In this document: positions 55,932 through 64,000 of the stretch, in pieces
How positions within the stretch are numbered: position 1 is the stretch's first letter
How the letters are laid out: each line of letters opens with the position of its first letter
NCBI RefSeq assembly: GCF_002128405.1
Contig: NZ_NETJ01000003.1
Location: 682,001 to 746,000, forward strand
DNA: 64,000 nucleotides
Reading direction: 5' to 3'
DNA from: Gottfriedia solisilvae
GTDB lineage: Bacteria; Bacillota; Bacilli; Bacillales; Bacillaceae_G
Made by a program: the position numbers and the translations under genes
The notes under the pieces: model-generated
The model's input: the letters and a program-made list of their open reading frames with translations, nothing else
Told to the model about the DNA's origin: nothing
The model's database searches: none

Positions 55932-56393
55932 TTGAATTTACCAATTTTACCAACAATTAGTACAAGCTTTATTGTCATTAGTGCAATTTTAGTTGCAATT
56001 GGCTGGGTACTAATCGCAAAAAGAAATGTCGAAGCGCATAAAAAAGTCATGTTCTTTGCAGGAGTATTCGCTTTATCATTTTTTATCGTTTATGCTTCTA
56101 GAACAATCTTTATTGGAAACACAAACTTTGGTGGACCAGAGAGTTTAAAATTGTATTATCACATTTTTTTATTTTTCCATATATTCTTAGCTACTACTGG
56201 TGGAGTATTTGGTCTTGTATCTTTAATATCTGGTTTTAAAAACAAATTAAAGTTACATAAAAAAATTGGTCCAATTACTAGTATTATTTGGTTCTTTACT
56301 GCTATTACAGGTGTGTTTGTTTATTTCTTACTTTATGTATTATATGAAGGTGGAGAAACAACATCGGTTATTAAAGCGGTTTTAGGTTTCTAA
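55932..56393 (+). CDS. DUF420 membrane protein (YozB-like)
   Basis: A 153-residue protein with five hydrophobic helices. Conserved His residues 'NVEAHKKVM', 'YYHIFLFFHI' and 'KLHKKIGP' fit the DUF420 family, to which B. subtilis YozB belongs. It lies 11 nt after ctaG, suggesting a role with the oxidase or heme/copper handling, which is inferred. TTG 55932 follows TAGGGGTGG; GTG 55923 lies within that site. Confidence 0.85.
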   Translation: MNLPILPTISTSFIVISAILVAIGWVLIAKRNVEAHKKVMFFAGVFALSFFIVYASRTIFIGNTNFGGPESLKLYYHIFLFFHIFLATTGGVFGLVSLISGFKNKLKLHKKIGPITSIIWFFTAITGVFVYFLLYVLYEGGETTSVIKAVLGF

Positions 56394-56409
56394 TGTAAAA
56401 AGACAAAAT

Positions 56410-56456
56410 AAAAGAGTGAGTATTAGAAGTTTGTACTTCTATTACTCACTCTTTTT
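56410..56456 (+). terminator. Bidirectional terminator
   Basis: AAAAGAGTGAGTA-tTAGAAGT pairs with ACTTCTA-tTACTCACTCTTTTT; T runs on both sides between convergent genes. Confidence 0.88.
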
Positions 56457-56461
56457 AATAA

Positions 56462-56833
56462 TTATAGAATAATGAACTTACTAACAAGTGCGATTTGTTC
56501 TTCTGCTTTTTTCAGTAGATCTGCACTCTTATCTAATACTGCTTGAGGGAAGTTTTCACCTTCACCATACTCTACACCGTGTGGGTAGTAATACTTACCT
56601 AATAATGGAGTAAGTAATTGTATTTTACCTTTGCTAGATTCAACGTGGCCTTCAACAGAATAACCTTGTACACGTAAATAGTAAATTTCATTGCGAAGTT
56701 CAAATTTATAATCGTAAGTTACACGTTCGTAATCCCATTGACCTGCAAGGACAAAACCTAATTCTTCCATGATTTCATTTAATAATTTTACATTCACTAC
56801 ATGATTTTCTAAATTTGTATTTTCAAATTTCAT
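56462..56833 (-). CDS. YugN-like family protein
   Basis: A 123-residue soluble protein. 'GFVLAGQWDYERVTYDYKF' (about 26-44) and 'YYLRVQGYSVEG' match the YugN-like family of Bacilli. Function unknown. ATG 56831-56833 is preceded by AGGGGG. Monocistronic, between the cta cluster and ylbC; ylbA and ylbB of B. subtilis are not seen here. Confidence 0.72.
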   Translation of the reverse strand: MKFENTNLENHVVNVKLLNEIMEELGFVLAGQWDYERVTYDYKFELRNEIYYLRVQGYSVEGHVESSKGKIQLLTPLLGKYYYPHGVEYGEGENFPQAVLDKSADLLKKAEEQIALVSKFIIL

Positions 56834-57008
56834 GTTATTACCCCCTAAATTACTTAGAAAAAATCCCTACTAATATAATATTATCAATGACAATAATTAG
56901 CAATGAAAAGCTGATAAATGTATTTTAACTAATTTATATATTTTTTTGAATAATTTGGCTACAATGGATATATATAAATTAGATTACTACCGAGAAGGGA
57001 AGATAAAA

Positions 57009-58055
57009 ATGGAAAAGCTTTTAAAACTTTTCTTTTTTACAATAAGTTTTGTAACTGTATTTATATTCAGTCCACTAATCAAAGATTGGTTTATAAATAT
57101 AACGAACGTAAATCAATTTCAAAGAGTTGATGAAGTTCAAGTACCTTTGACAGAACATACTGATACGAAAAGTGCAGCTAGTTTTTCTGTTATAGAATAT
57201 ATCGGTAAGAGTGAACAAGATGTAATGAAAGTCTACGGTAAGCCATCAAGAAAGGTTCCTTCTCAATATGATTATGATTGGCTAATTTATGATAAAGACC
57301 CTGCAAATTACATACAATTTGGTATTTTGAATGGTACTGTAGTGACAGTATATGTTGCTGGCAATAAAGTTGATGTATCACCTTTTTTAATAGGCAGTCA
57401 TTATGAAGAATCAATTGATCATGTAAATTTACATGAGAAGTTGTCTTTTTCATTATTAAATAATGAATATACATTTAAGTTATCAACAACGGATTTACAT
57501 GAACGACCACTTGTTGCAGTGAATGATAGTTATGCTCAACTTTATTTTGACCGATTTACTGGAAGTTTATTAGGTGTAAGATTCCTTTCTCCTGAAACGC
57601 TAGTAAAGCAAAGACCATATGAACTAGTCTATAGTGGTAAACTAATAAGTTCAAAACCTTTAAATGAAGCCAAACAAGCTATTATAGATCGTGAAGAAGA
57701 AAAACAAATTTTTAATCTTACAAATGTTTACCGTAAAAGAATGAATTTATCAACATTAAAATGGAATAAAGAAGCTGCAAAAGTAGCATTAGGTCATAGC
57801 AAAGATATGGTAGAGAACAAATATTTTGATCACCATTCATCTTTGTATGGTAGCTTAGCTGATCGGTTAAATGATGCTGATGTTCCATATCGCTTAGCTG
57901 GTGAAAATATTTCTGCTAATTATGTTGATGGAATTGCTTCTGTTTATGGTTGGATTAACTCAAAAGGTCACCGAGTGAATATGTATAAAAAAGATTACAC
58001 CACACTTGGAGTTGGAGCATATAAAAAATATTACACTCAAAATTTTATTAAATAA
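57009..58055 (+). CDS. ylbC: YlbC, CAP/SCP-domain exported protein
   Basis: A 348-residue protein with one N-terminal membrane anchor (about 7-27), a CAP-associated N-domain (about 55-190) and a C-terminal CAP/SCP (SCP-PR1) domain (about 228-345). 'ALGHSKDMVENKYFDH' carries the usual His-Glu pattern and 'WINSKGHRVNM' the second. B. subtilis YlbC is 346 aa. ATG 57009 follows AAGGGAAG. Extracellular; exact role unknown. Confidence 0.9.
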   Translation: MEKLLKLFFFTISFVTVFIFSPLIKDWFINITNVNQFQRVDEVQVPLTEHTDTKSAASFSVIEYIGKSEQDVMKVYGKPSRKVPSQYDYDWLIYDKDPANYIQFGILNGTVVTVYVAGNKVDVSPFLIGSHYEESIDHVNLHEKLSFSLLNNEYTFKLSTTDLHERPLVAVNDSYAQLYFDRFTGSLLGVRFLSPETLVKQRPYELVYSGKLISSKPLNEAKQAIIDREEEKQIFNLTNVYRKRMNLSTLKWNKEAAKVALGHSKDMVENKYFDHHSSLYGSLADRLNDADVPYRLAGENISANYVDGIASVYGWINSKGHRVNMYKKDYTTLGVGAYKKYYTQNFIK

Positions 58056-58060
58056 TTAAA

Positions 58061-58099
58061 AATCAAGCATTAACGTTTCGTTATGTGCTTGGTTTTTTT
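58061..58099 (+). terminator. Terminator of ylbC
   Basis: AATCAAGCAttAACG pairs with CGTTatGTGCTTGgTT, followed by T7. Confidence 0.75.
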
Positions 58100-58171
58100 A
58101 TTTCCATACAAGCACGAAATTATTCTTCATACATAATTTTGTAATAAATGCTTTTAATTGGAGTGAGATGT

Positions 58172-58582
58172 ATGAGAAATAATCATAACCGTCCATCTAT
58201 CGAACAATTCAGGCAATTTGCCAAAGAACATCCTAAGCTAAGAGATGAAGTCAAAAAAGGGAATAAAACGTGGCAACAATTTTTTGAAGAATGGTATTTA
58301 TATGGTGAAGATAGTGATGAATGGAATGCTTATAGAACAGATGGTGGAAAAGCAACATCAAAAAAAGATCAAAAGAAAGAGCAATCAGAAGAAGGATATG
58401 TAGGAAAAGTAATGTCCTTTGTTAAGAATTTAGATCCAGATCAAATCCAGGATCATTTATCAAATGTAAATTCAACTTTAAATAATATTCAGCAATTAAT
58501 TTCTCAGTTTAAATCCCCAGCTCCATCTGGTCAACGTGAAGAAAAGCAAACGTCACAACCTTTTAACTTCAGACAGGATTAA
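58172..58582 (+). CDS. ylbD: YlbD, coat-associated protein
   Basis: A 136-residue acidic protein. 'FRQFAKEHPKLRDEVKKG' (about 12-29) and 'WQQFFEEWYLYGEDS' match YlbD, listed as a putative spore coat protein in B. subtilis (132 aa). The C-terminal half is low-complexity Ser/Gln/Pro. ATG 58172 lies 9 nt after TGGAG; an upstream in-frame start at 58148 has no site. ylbE follows after 10 nt. Confidence 0.82.
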   Translation: MRNNHNRPSIEQFRQFAKEHPKLRDEVKKGNKTWQQFFEEWYLYGEDSDEWNAYRTDGGKATSKKDQKKEQSEEGYVGKVMSFVKNLDPDQIQDHLSNVNSTLNNIQQLISQFKSPAPSGQREEKQTSQPFNFRQD

Positions 58583-58592
58583 GGAGGTTGAA

Positions 58593-58877
58593 ATGAGAAA
58601 AGATGTATTAGATTTTCTACAGAGCGATGAAGAGTATATTAAATTTATTAGACAACAACCAAAATGGTATAGAAAACTTTCTCGTAATCCTGAATTAGTT
58701 GAAGACTTCAGACTTGCCTCGTTAGAGTTTTTTGGAAAAACGATACCTCAGCGTGTAGATAAATTGCAAAATCAAGTTCAAATGGCTTCATTTATGATTG
58801 ATATGTTTCAAGTATTAAAAGAACAGCAAGGTCAAAGTAGTACGAGTGATTCTGATGATGCGACTGAAAATGAATAA
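58593..58877 (+). CDS. ylbE: YlbE-like protein
   Basis: A 94-residue helical protein with 'YIKFIRQQPKWYRKLSRNP' (about 14-32), the YlbE-like signature; B. subtilis YlbE has 79 aa, so this copy has a short acidic tail. ATG 58593 follows AAGGAGG. Translationally linked to ylbD by closeness. Function unknown. Confidence 0.85.
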   Translation: MRKDVLDFLQSDEEYIKFIRQQPKWYRKLSRNPELVEDFRLASLEFFGKTIPQRVDKLQNQVQMASFMIDMFQVLKEQQGQSSTSDSDDATENE

Positions 58878-58942
58878 TATTTTATACTGTCATAGCTTTT
58901 TGCTACAATAAGGGTTACAAGTTTTTAAAAGGAGCAAAAGTT

Positions 58943-59515
58943 ATGACAGAAATTTGTTTAGTTAGACATGGACAAACAGATTGGAATCTTAATCATATTA
59001 TCCAAGGTAGAGAAGATATTCCATTAAATGAAACTGGAAAACAGCAGGCATATGACAGTGCACGTTTTCTTAGTGGAGAAAAGTGGGATACAATTATAAC
59101 AAGTCCATTATCTAGAGCAAAAGAAACTGCAATGGCAATTGCGGAGTTTACTAATATTGATCAAATTATTGAAGATGTTCGATTTGTAGAAAGAGAATTT
59201 GGTGAGGCTAGCGGAAAACCTGTATCTGAATTTCATGATCATATCTATCATGACAATGTAGTTGGAATGGAGACAAATGAGCTTTTAATTAAACGAGCTT
59301 TTCATGCACTCCAAGATATTGCTGAAATTCATAAAGATAAAAGAATTGTGATCGTTGCTCATTCACATACAATTAAGGCAATTTTACATGCAATTGATCC
59401 TATAAAGGTTCCTTTTCAAACTGTTTTAAAAAATGCATGCGCGAATTATATTGAATATAAAGATGGTAACTGGAAGATAAAAGCATTTAATGTATCAGAA
59501 CATATAAATAGCTAA
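58943..59515 (+). CDS. Histidine phosphatase family protein
   Basis: A phosphoglycerate-mutase-like phosphatase of 190 residues. The catalytic 'VRHGQTDWN' (about 7-15; His nucleophile), 'SPLSRAKETA' (about 54), 'EREFGEASG' (acid Glu) and 'VAHSHTIKA' (second His, about 142) are present. It resembles B. subtilis PhoE/YhfR, a broad phosphatase, more than a true mutase. It is not in the ylb cluster of B. subtilis. ATG follows AAAAGGAGC. Confidence 0.88.
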   Translation: MTEICLVRHGQTDWNLNHIIQGREDIPLNETGKQQAYDSARFLSGEKWDTIITSPLSRAKETAMAIAEFTNIDQIIEDVRFVEREFGEASGKPVSEFHDHIYHDNVVGMETNELLIKRAFHALQDIAEIHKDKRIVIVAHSHTIKAILHAIDPIKVPFQTVLKNACANYIEYKDGNWKIKAFNVSEHINS

Positions 59516-59575
59516 GCATGTACTTTTATTTTACGAATTATTTATGGTATAGTTTATACTTGGAGGTGTAAGGAA

Positions 59576-60031
59576 ATGTACGCAACAATTGAAACCTTGC
59601 AACTTATGACAGTATCAGAAGAAATTGCTTCTATGATCGTACAATCTGATGTTGCAGATCAGTATAGAGCTTCATATATAGCCTTAAATAATGACAGAAC
59701 CGCGCAGGACATAATCCAACGCTTTACAAAGACGAAAGACTTATATGAGGATGTTCAACGTTTTGGAAAGTACCATCCTGATTATAAAGTAATTCGTAAA
59801 AATATGAGTGAAGTCAAAAGAGAACTACAATTGAATGAAACGATTGCTGCTTTTAAACAAGCGGAAGACGCGATTCAGTTGCTGTTAGATGAGACAAGCT
59901 ACTTAATTGCTCAATCTGTTTCACCTTCAGTAAAAGTTCCAGCAGGCAATCCATTCTTTGTAAATACTGGTGGAGGCTGTAGTACTGGAGGCTGCGGTAC
60001 AGGCGGTAAATGTGGATGTAAAACAAAGTAA
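59576..60031 (+). CDS. ricF: RicF (YlbF), Y-complex subunit
   Basis: RicF with RicA and RicT forms the Fe-S-bearing Y-complex that directs RNase Y to polycistronic mRNAs and affects competence, sporulation and biofilms. The 151 residues are helical (YlbF/YmcA fold), with a C-terminal Gly/Cys tail 'GGGCSTGGCGTGGKCGC' holding four Cys for cluster binding. B. subtilis YlbF has 149 aa. ATG follows TTGGAGGTG. Confidence 0.93.
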   Translation: MYATIETLQLMTVSEEIASMIVQSDVADQYRASYIALNNDRTAQDIIQRFTKTKDLYEDVQRFGKYHPDYKVIRKNMSEVKRELQLNETIAAFKQAEDAIQLLLDETSYLIAQSVSPSVKVPAGNPFFVNTGGGCSTGGCGTGGKCGCKTK

Positions 60032-60043
60032 TATAATTACTAA

Positions 60044-60080
60044 GAATGACTCATTAATGATTAGTGAGTCTTCTTTTTTA
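60044..60080 (+). terminator. Terminator of ricF
   Basis: GACTCA pairs with TGAGTC around a larger loop, followed by T-rich tail. The stem is short, so termination may be partial. Confidence 0.6.
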
Positions 60081-60149
60081 TTAAAGCTATTTTCTAAACA
60101 AATTGCTGTTTTTAGGATTTTAAAGGAAATAGTCAAAAGTTGATTAGAA

Positions 60150-60247
60150 CGTAAAGTGCAAGACTCCTGTAGGAAATGTATGATAGATGAGCATCCTCGA
60201 GGCTTAGGAATCAAAGAAAAGGAGTATCCTGGAGTTGTCATCAATAA
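60150..60247 (+). repeat. Degenerate dispersed repeat remnant
   Basis: 'gcaagactcctgtaggaaatg' and 'gagcatcctcgaggcttagg', then 'aaaggagtatcctggagttg', parallel the GACTCC, GAGG and GGAAAGC blocks of the element at 1550-1682. It is more decayed and has no clean terminal inverted repeat. Confidence 0.45.
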
Positions 60248-60295
60248 ACCTATTCTTATGTCTTAACAATATGTACCCGAAAATAGCTATATCAA

Positions 60296-60616
60296 TTATT
60301 TTCGGAATCTAGTACAGTTTATACATTCATTTCCACAACAGAACATTTTTTGATTTGGAACGTAAAAACGATGTCTAAAGATCAAGATATTCTGTTCGGC
60401 TCGGACAAATTCAATTCGATAAATTAACTTATATTGTGTTGTATACTGTTTAGAACATGTTAAAACGATGTTTTTAATAAATGCCTCGCTTTTTTCGGGG
60501 ACCAGTGGTTGAATATATAAAAAGATAACGCCACAAATTAATTTATTAGAAACTTCTTTAACTTCATCATTTGAAGTTATACATAAAAGAAATTGTTCCC
60601 AAATATCATCTAGCAT
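60296..60616 (-). CDS. Cys-rich 106-aa protein of unknown function
   Basis: A 106-residue protein beside ricF. The first 90 residues have a mixed helix/strand pattern; the end, 'FCCGNECINCTRFRK', clusters four Cys like an iron- or zinc-binding tail. Two more Cys are at about 12 and 28. ATG 60614-60616 has AAAGGG at 8 nt. I do not recognise the family; metal binding is inferred. Confidence 0.6.
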   Translation of the reverse strand: MLDDIWEQFLLCITSNDEVKEVSNKLICGVIFLYIQPLVPEKSEAFIKNIVLTCSKQYTTQYKLIYRIEFVRAEQNILIFRHRFYVPNQKMFCCGNECINCTRFRK

Positions 60617-60721
60617 CTTTATTCAACCCTTTCATACGAATGAATTATGAAAGTTTCATTGCAAAAGAAAATTGGGATATGATATTCTATTTCTAACGGA
60701 TTTTTTAAAGGAGAAAGTTAT

Positions 60722-61000
60722 ATGTTTGTGCAAAGACAAGGTATTATCATTTATTTACAGTCATTAAAGCAAGCAAAAATGTTACGTAAATTTGGAAATA
60801 TTCACTTTGTTTCTAAGCGTTTGAAATATGTTGTCTTATACTGCAATATGGATGATATTGAACGAACAATAGAGAGATTGAAGAAATTTCATTTTGTAAA
60901 AAGAATCGAATTATCATATAAACCTTTTATCAAAACTGAGTATGAAAATGCGAAGCCAGATCATGCGAAAGAAAAGGAATATGATTATCAAGTAGATTAA
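60722..61000 (+). CDS. ylbG: UPF0298 protein YlbG
   Basis: A 92-residue protein of the YlbG/UPF0298 family (B. subtilis 90 aa). '[20 protein letters not shown]' and '[15 protein letters not shown]' are typical and give an alpha/beta ferredoxin-like pattern. Function unknown. ATG 60722 follows AAGGAGAAAG. It ends directly at a long terminator hairpin. Confidence 0.9.
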   Translation: MFVQRQGIIIYLQSLKQAKMLRKFGNIHFVSKRLKYVVLYCNMDDIERTIERLKKFHFVKRIELSYKPFIKTEYENAKPDHAKEKEYDYQVD

Positions 61001-61067
61001 AAACGATTGAATGGTAAACTTAATTTAGGAAATTACTTCTAAATTAAACACCGTTCAATCGTTTTTT
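61000..61067 (+). terminator. Bidirectional terminator after ylbG
   Basis: AAAACGATTGAA...TTAATTTAG pairs with CTAAATTAA...TTCAATCGTTTT, a stem of more than 20 bp with T6, before the convergent DUF7147-like gene. Confidence 0.88.
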
Positions 61068-61084
61068 AATGAATTTGAATCAAT

Positions 61085-61474
61085 TTACTTCATTGGTGGA
61101 ATAAAATGATTAAGTCTTAAAATGCCAATTAAATATTGTTGATATAATTCTATTGCGTGGAAAGAACTTGAATGCCTAATATGTAATGTAATAATTTCTT
61201 TATTTAATGTTACAGCTAGATCTTCAAATAGTTCTTCTCTTTTCGTAATTGAATTCTCTTTTAGTGTAATACCTTCTCTGCAATAATATATTGGTTGAAA
61301 TTCGCCAATAGAAGTAGGGCTTAAAATAACTGCAAACGTACAGCATTTTTGATTATTTTTTTCAGATGTTAACTTAAGTAAAAATTTTACTCTATCTTTC
61401 TGAGATTTAGCTAATTCAAATAATTCATATAAATCGGAGTAACCTTCTCCAATTTCAATCATGCGTTGGATCAT
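61085..61474 (-). CDS. DUF7147-like conserved protein
   Basis: A 129-residue protein starting 'MIQRMIEIGEGYSDLYELFE' and ending 'YQQYLIGILRLNHFIPPMK'. I recall such proteins in Bacillus, at times mislabelled methylthioribose kinase and now placed in a DUF (7147). It has no kinase motif. ATG 61472-61474 follows AAGGGGG. Function unknown. Confidence 0.6.
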   Translation of the reverse strand: MIQRMIEIGEGYSDLYELFELAKSQKDRVKFLLKLTSEKNNQKCCTFAVILSPTSIGEFQPIYYCREGITLKENSITKREELFEDLAVTLNKEIITLHIRHSSSFHAIELYQQYLIGILRLNHFIPPMK

Positions 61475-61541
61475 GATGAATCCCCCTTAAATATCTGTAT
61501 TACATTGGATATGCATCACTTATTTTACAGGAATCAGACAT

Positions 61542-61690
61542 AAAAAAAAACCCCGCATTCGCAGGGCCCCTCTTATTAAAGTGTAATCACTTAAAAGAAG
61601 GCAAAGGGAGAGGAGAAACCGGAGGAAGAACTTATGGGGAAACGTAAGTCTTCTCCGCGGTTGGCAACAACATCAACTGAGATGTTGTTA
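61542..61690 (-). ncRNA. csfG: csfG-like sporulation RNA
   Basis: On the minus strand a transcript of about 150 nt would start near 61690. It begins with hairpin AACAACATC/GATGTTGTT, continues through a long pyrimidine-rich part (61580-61655) and ends in CCCtGCG/CGCgGGG-type terminator hairpin with T9 (61542-61570). The place between ylbG and ylbH and the pyrimidine-rich centre flanked by two hairpins match csfG, a forespore RNA known in spore formers. A sigma-F/G-type promoter lies upstream. The ends are approximate. Confidence 0.75.
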
Positions 61691-61696
61691 AAAATA

Positions 61697-61725
61697 GTTA
61701 TAACCAATGAGAATGATTTTATACA
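61697..61725 (-). promoter_or_regulatory. Forespore (sigma-F/G-type) promoter of the csfG-like RNA
   Basis: On the minus strand TGTATA (complement of 61720-61725), 14 nt, then GGTTATAAC (complement of 61697-61705). This is close to the sigma-F pattern GYATA / GGNNANANT, with one mismatch at the last position. Confidence 0.55.
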
Positions 61726-61815
61726 TTAGAAGAAGAATATGGAAAGAATTGTTTTTGTTTGTAGAAATTTATGATAGGATATTTTGAGAATTGATAAATA
61801 TAGTAGGTGTAAATA

Positions 61816-62882
<1,067 letters not shown>

Positions 62883-62905
<23 letters not shown>

Positions 62906-64000
62906 GTATATATATTCGATATATGATGATGAGCACGTAAATATATAAAGCGGTCAATGTAATGATTGGACCAATCACAAAAATTGAATCTATATGAAAA
63001 TGTTGTTCTGTAAAGTTATTTATTACTGTGATTGTTTTATGGTTCGACCAGCTCGCCAATCGATCAACATATAATGGTTTCCAAAGTAGTACTGCAAGTA
63101 TAGGGGCAATCACAGATTGTAGTAAACGACCAATCATATACGGCTTCATACTCATTTTTACTTCCGAAATAATACTTGCGACTTGTGCTTGAATCGAGAA
63201 GCCACCAAAGCCTAATATAAAGCTTGTTAAAGCAACTTGTTGTAATAATGTACTATTCGCAACATCACTCACTAATTTTGATCCTAACGTGATTTCAAAT
63301 AATCCAGAAACAAAAGGAGTGGATAGGTCTTGATGGATACTTGACTTTGAAATGAAAAATGAAATGATTTTTCCGACTTGGGTTATGAAACCAACTTCAA
63401 TCAAAAGCATGTTCAAAACGGAAAATACGATAATAAACCCACCAATCATGAGTAAAGTTTGGATGGAAGAGGCGATCGCATCTCCTAAAATCTTACCGAT
63501 TGGTCTTTTTTCTTTCATTCTTTTTTCATGTAGTACTGTGAAAGCGTGTTTAATTCGATTTGAAGGGGTTTTTTCTCGTCTAGAATAGTTGGGTTGGTTT
63601 TTGCCGTAAAACCTCATTAACAGGCCAACAAGAGCGTTTGATAGGTAATGACTAGCAGCCAGAACAATTCCTATGTTTACATTATGAAAAAATCCAACAG
63701 ATATTGCGACGAAAATAAATAATGGATTAGAAGAGTTCGTAAATGAATTTAGTCTTTCAGCTTCTAATTTTGTTAACTCTCCATCTTTGTATAATTTAGC
63801 AGAAAGCTTCGCTCCTGATGGAAATCCTGAAGCCATTCCCATCGCCCACACAAAAGCTCCAACTCCTGGAACTCTAAATAATGGCCTCATGACAGGTTCT
63901 AAAAATACACCTATAAATTGTACGATTCCAAAACAGATTAATAGCTCACTTAAAATAAAAAAGGGTAGCAAAGAGGGAAAGACGATTCCCCACCACATTT
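62883..64000 (-). CDS. ylbJ: Sporulation integral membrane protein YlbJ (partial, N-terminus outside window)
   Basis: A nucleoside-transporter/gate-domain type membrane protein, made in sporulation in B. subtilis (408 aa). The visible 372 codons run from 'WWGIVFPSLLPFFILSE' to the C-terminus; 'GMASGFPSGAKLSAKLYKDG' and 'SFTNSSNPLFIF' are conserved. In B. subtilis about 38 residues precede the first Trp pair, so the ATG at 63996-63998 is internal and the real start lies past the window edge. About nine helices are visible. Confidence 0.92.

Noticed and set aside
59927-60244. 105-codon minus-strand frame over the ricF end
   Set aside because: It spans the ricF tail, terminator and repeat remnant, and lacks a ribosome site.

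Overview
The window is AT-rich DNA from an aerobic, endospore-forming member of the Bacillaceae. Gene content and order follow the Bacillus subtilis chromosome segment from cheV/ykyB through the yku, pdh, ykt, yla and cta genes to ylbJ. Spore genes (tgl, ylbD, ylbJ, a YjcZ-like peptide, a csfG-like RNA), the caa3 oxidase cluster and frequent TTG/GTG starts behind strong AGGAGG sites all fit. I did not assign a species. No prophage, insertion sequence, CRISPR array, rRNA or tRNA was seen.

Layout. 1-10 kb: a partial MerR-type protein, an isolated holin-like gene, CheV, YkyB, a Pro/Gly/Tyr-rich coat-like protein, a PAS-GGDEF-EAL protein, YkuE, FadH and the c-di-GMP receptor YkuI. 10-18 kb: a glutaredoxin-like protein, YkuJ, YkuK, YkzF, the c-di-AMP receptor DarB, CcpC, the acetylase-pathway lysine/DAP genes dapH-ykuR, peroxiredoxin YkuU, thioredoxin-like YkuV and an orphan CydB-like protein. 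18-30 kb: rnjA with rpoY, an EamA transporter, ykrA, defB, ykyA and the pyruvate dehydrogenase operon pdhABCD. 30-35 kb: the SR1P peptide gene, tgl, speA, yktA, a 0.8 kb tandem-repeat array, yktB. 35-49 kb: suhB, ylaF, typA, ylaH, ylaI, ylaL, the PIN-PhoH protein YlaK, ylaN, ftsW and pyruvate carboxylase. 48-57 kb: ctaA divergent from ctaBCDEF, then ctaG. 57-64 kb: ylbC, ylbD, ylbE, a histidine phosphatase, ricF, ylbG, a csfG-like RNA, rsmD, coaD and ylbJ (partial).

How the genes fit together. Pyruvate sits at the centre: PDH feeds acetyl-CoA, pyruvate carboxylase feeds oxaloacetate, CcpC controls citrate-cycle entry, and DarB is known in B. subtilis to bind pyruvate carboxylase and Rel. The cta genes make heme A and the terminal oxidase. 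RNase J1 (rnjA), RicF and SR1P connect to RNA decay. Two proteins concern c-di-GMP and one c-di-AMP.

The observations most worth following are: a 37-bp palindrome over the -35 box of the SR1P promoter; a csfG-like pyrimidine-rich RNA with a forespore-type promoter between ylbG and rsmD; a six-and-a-half-copy tandem array of a hairpin-forming ~121-bp element that has degenerate relatives elsewhere in the window; two unannotated micropeptide genes (25 and 32 aa); an orphan CydB; and inverted repeats flanking the pdhA promoter. All family calls rest on recognition of sequence, motif and gene order, without database searches.
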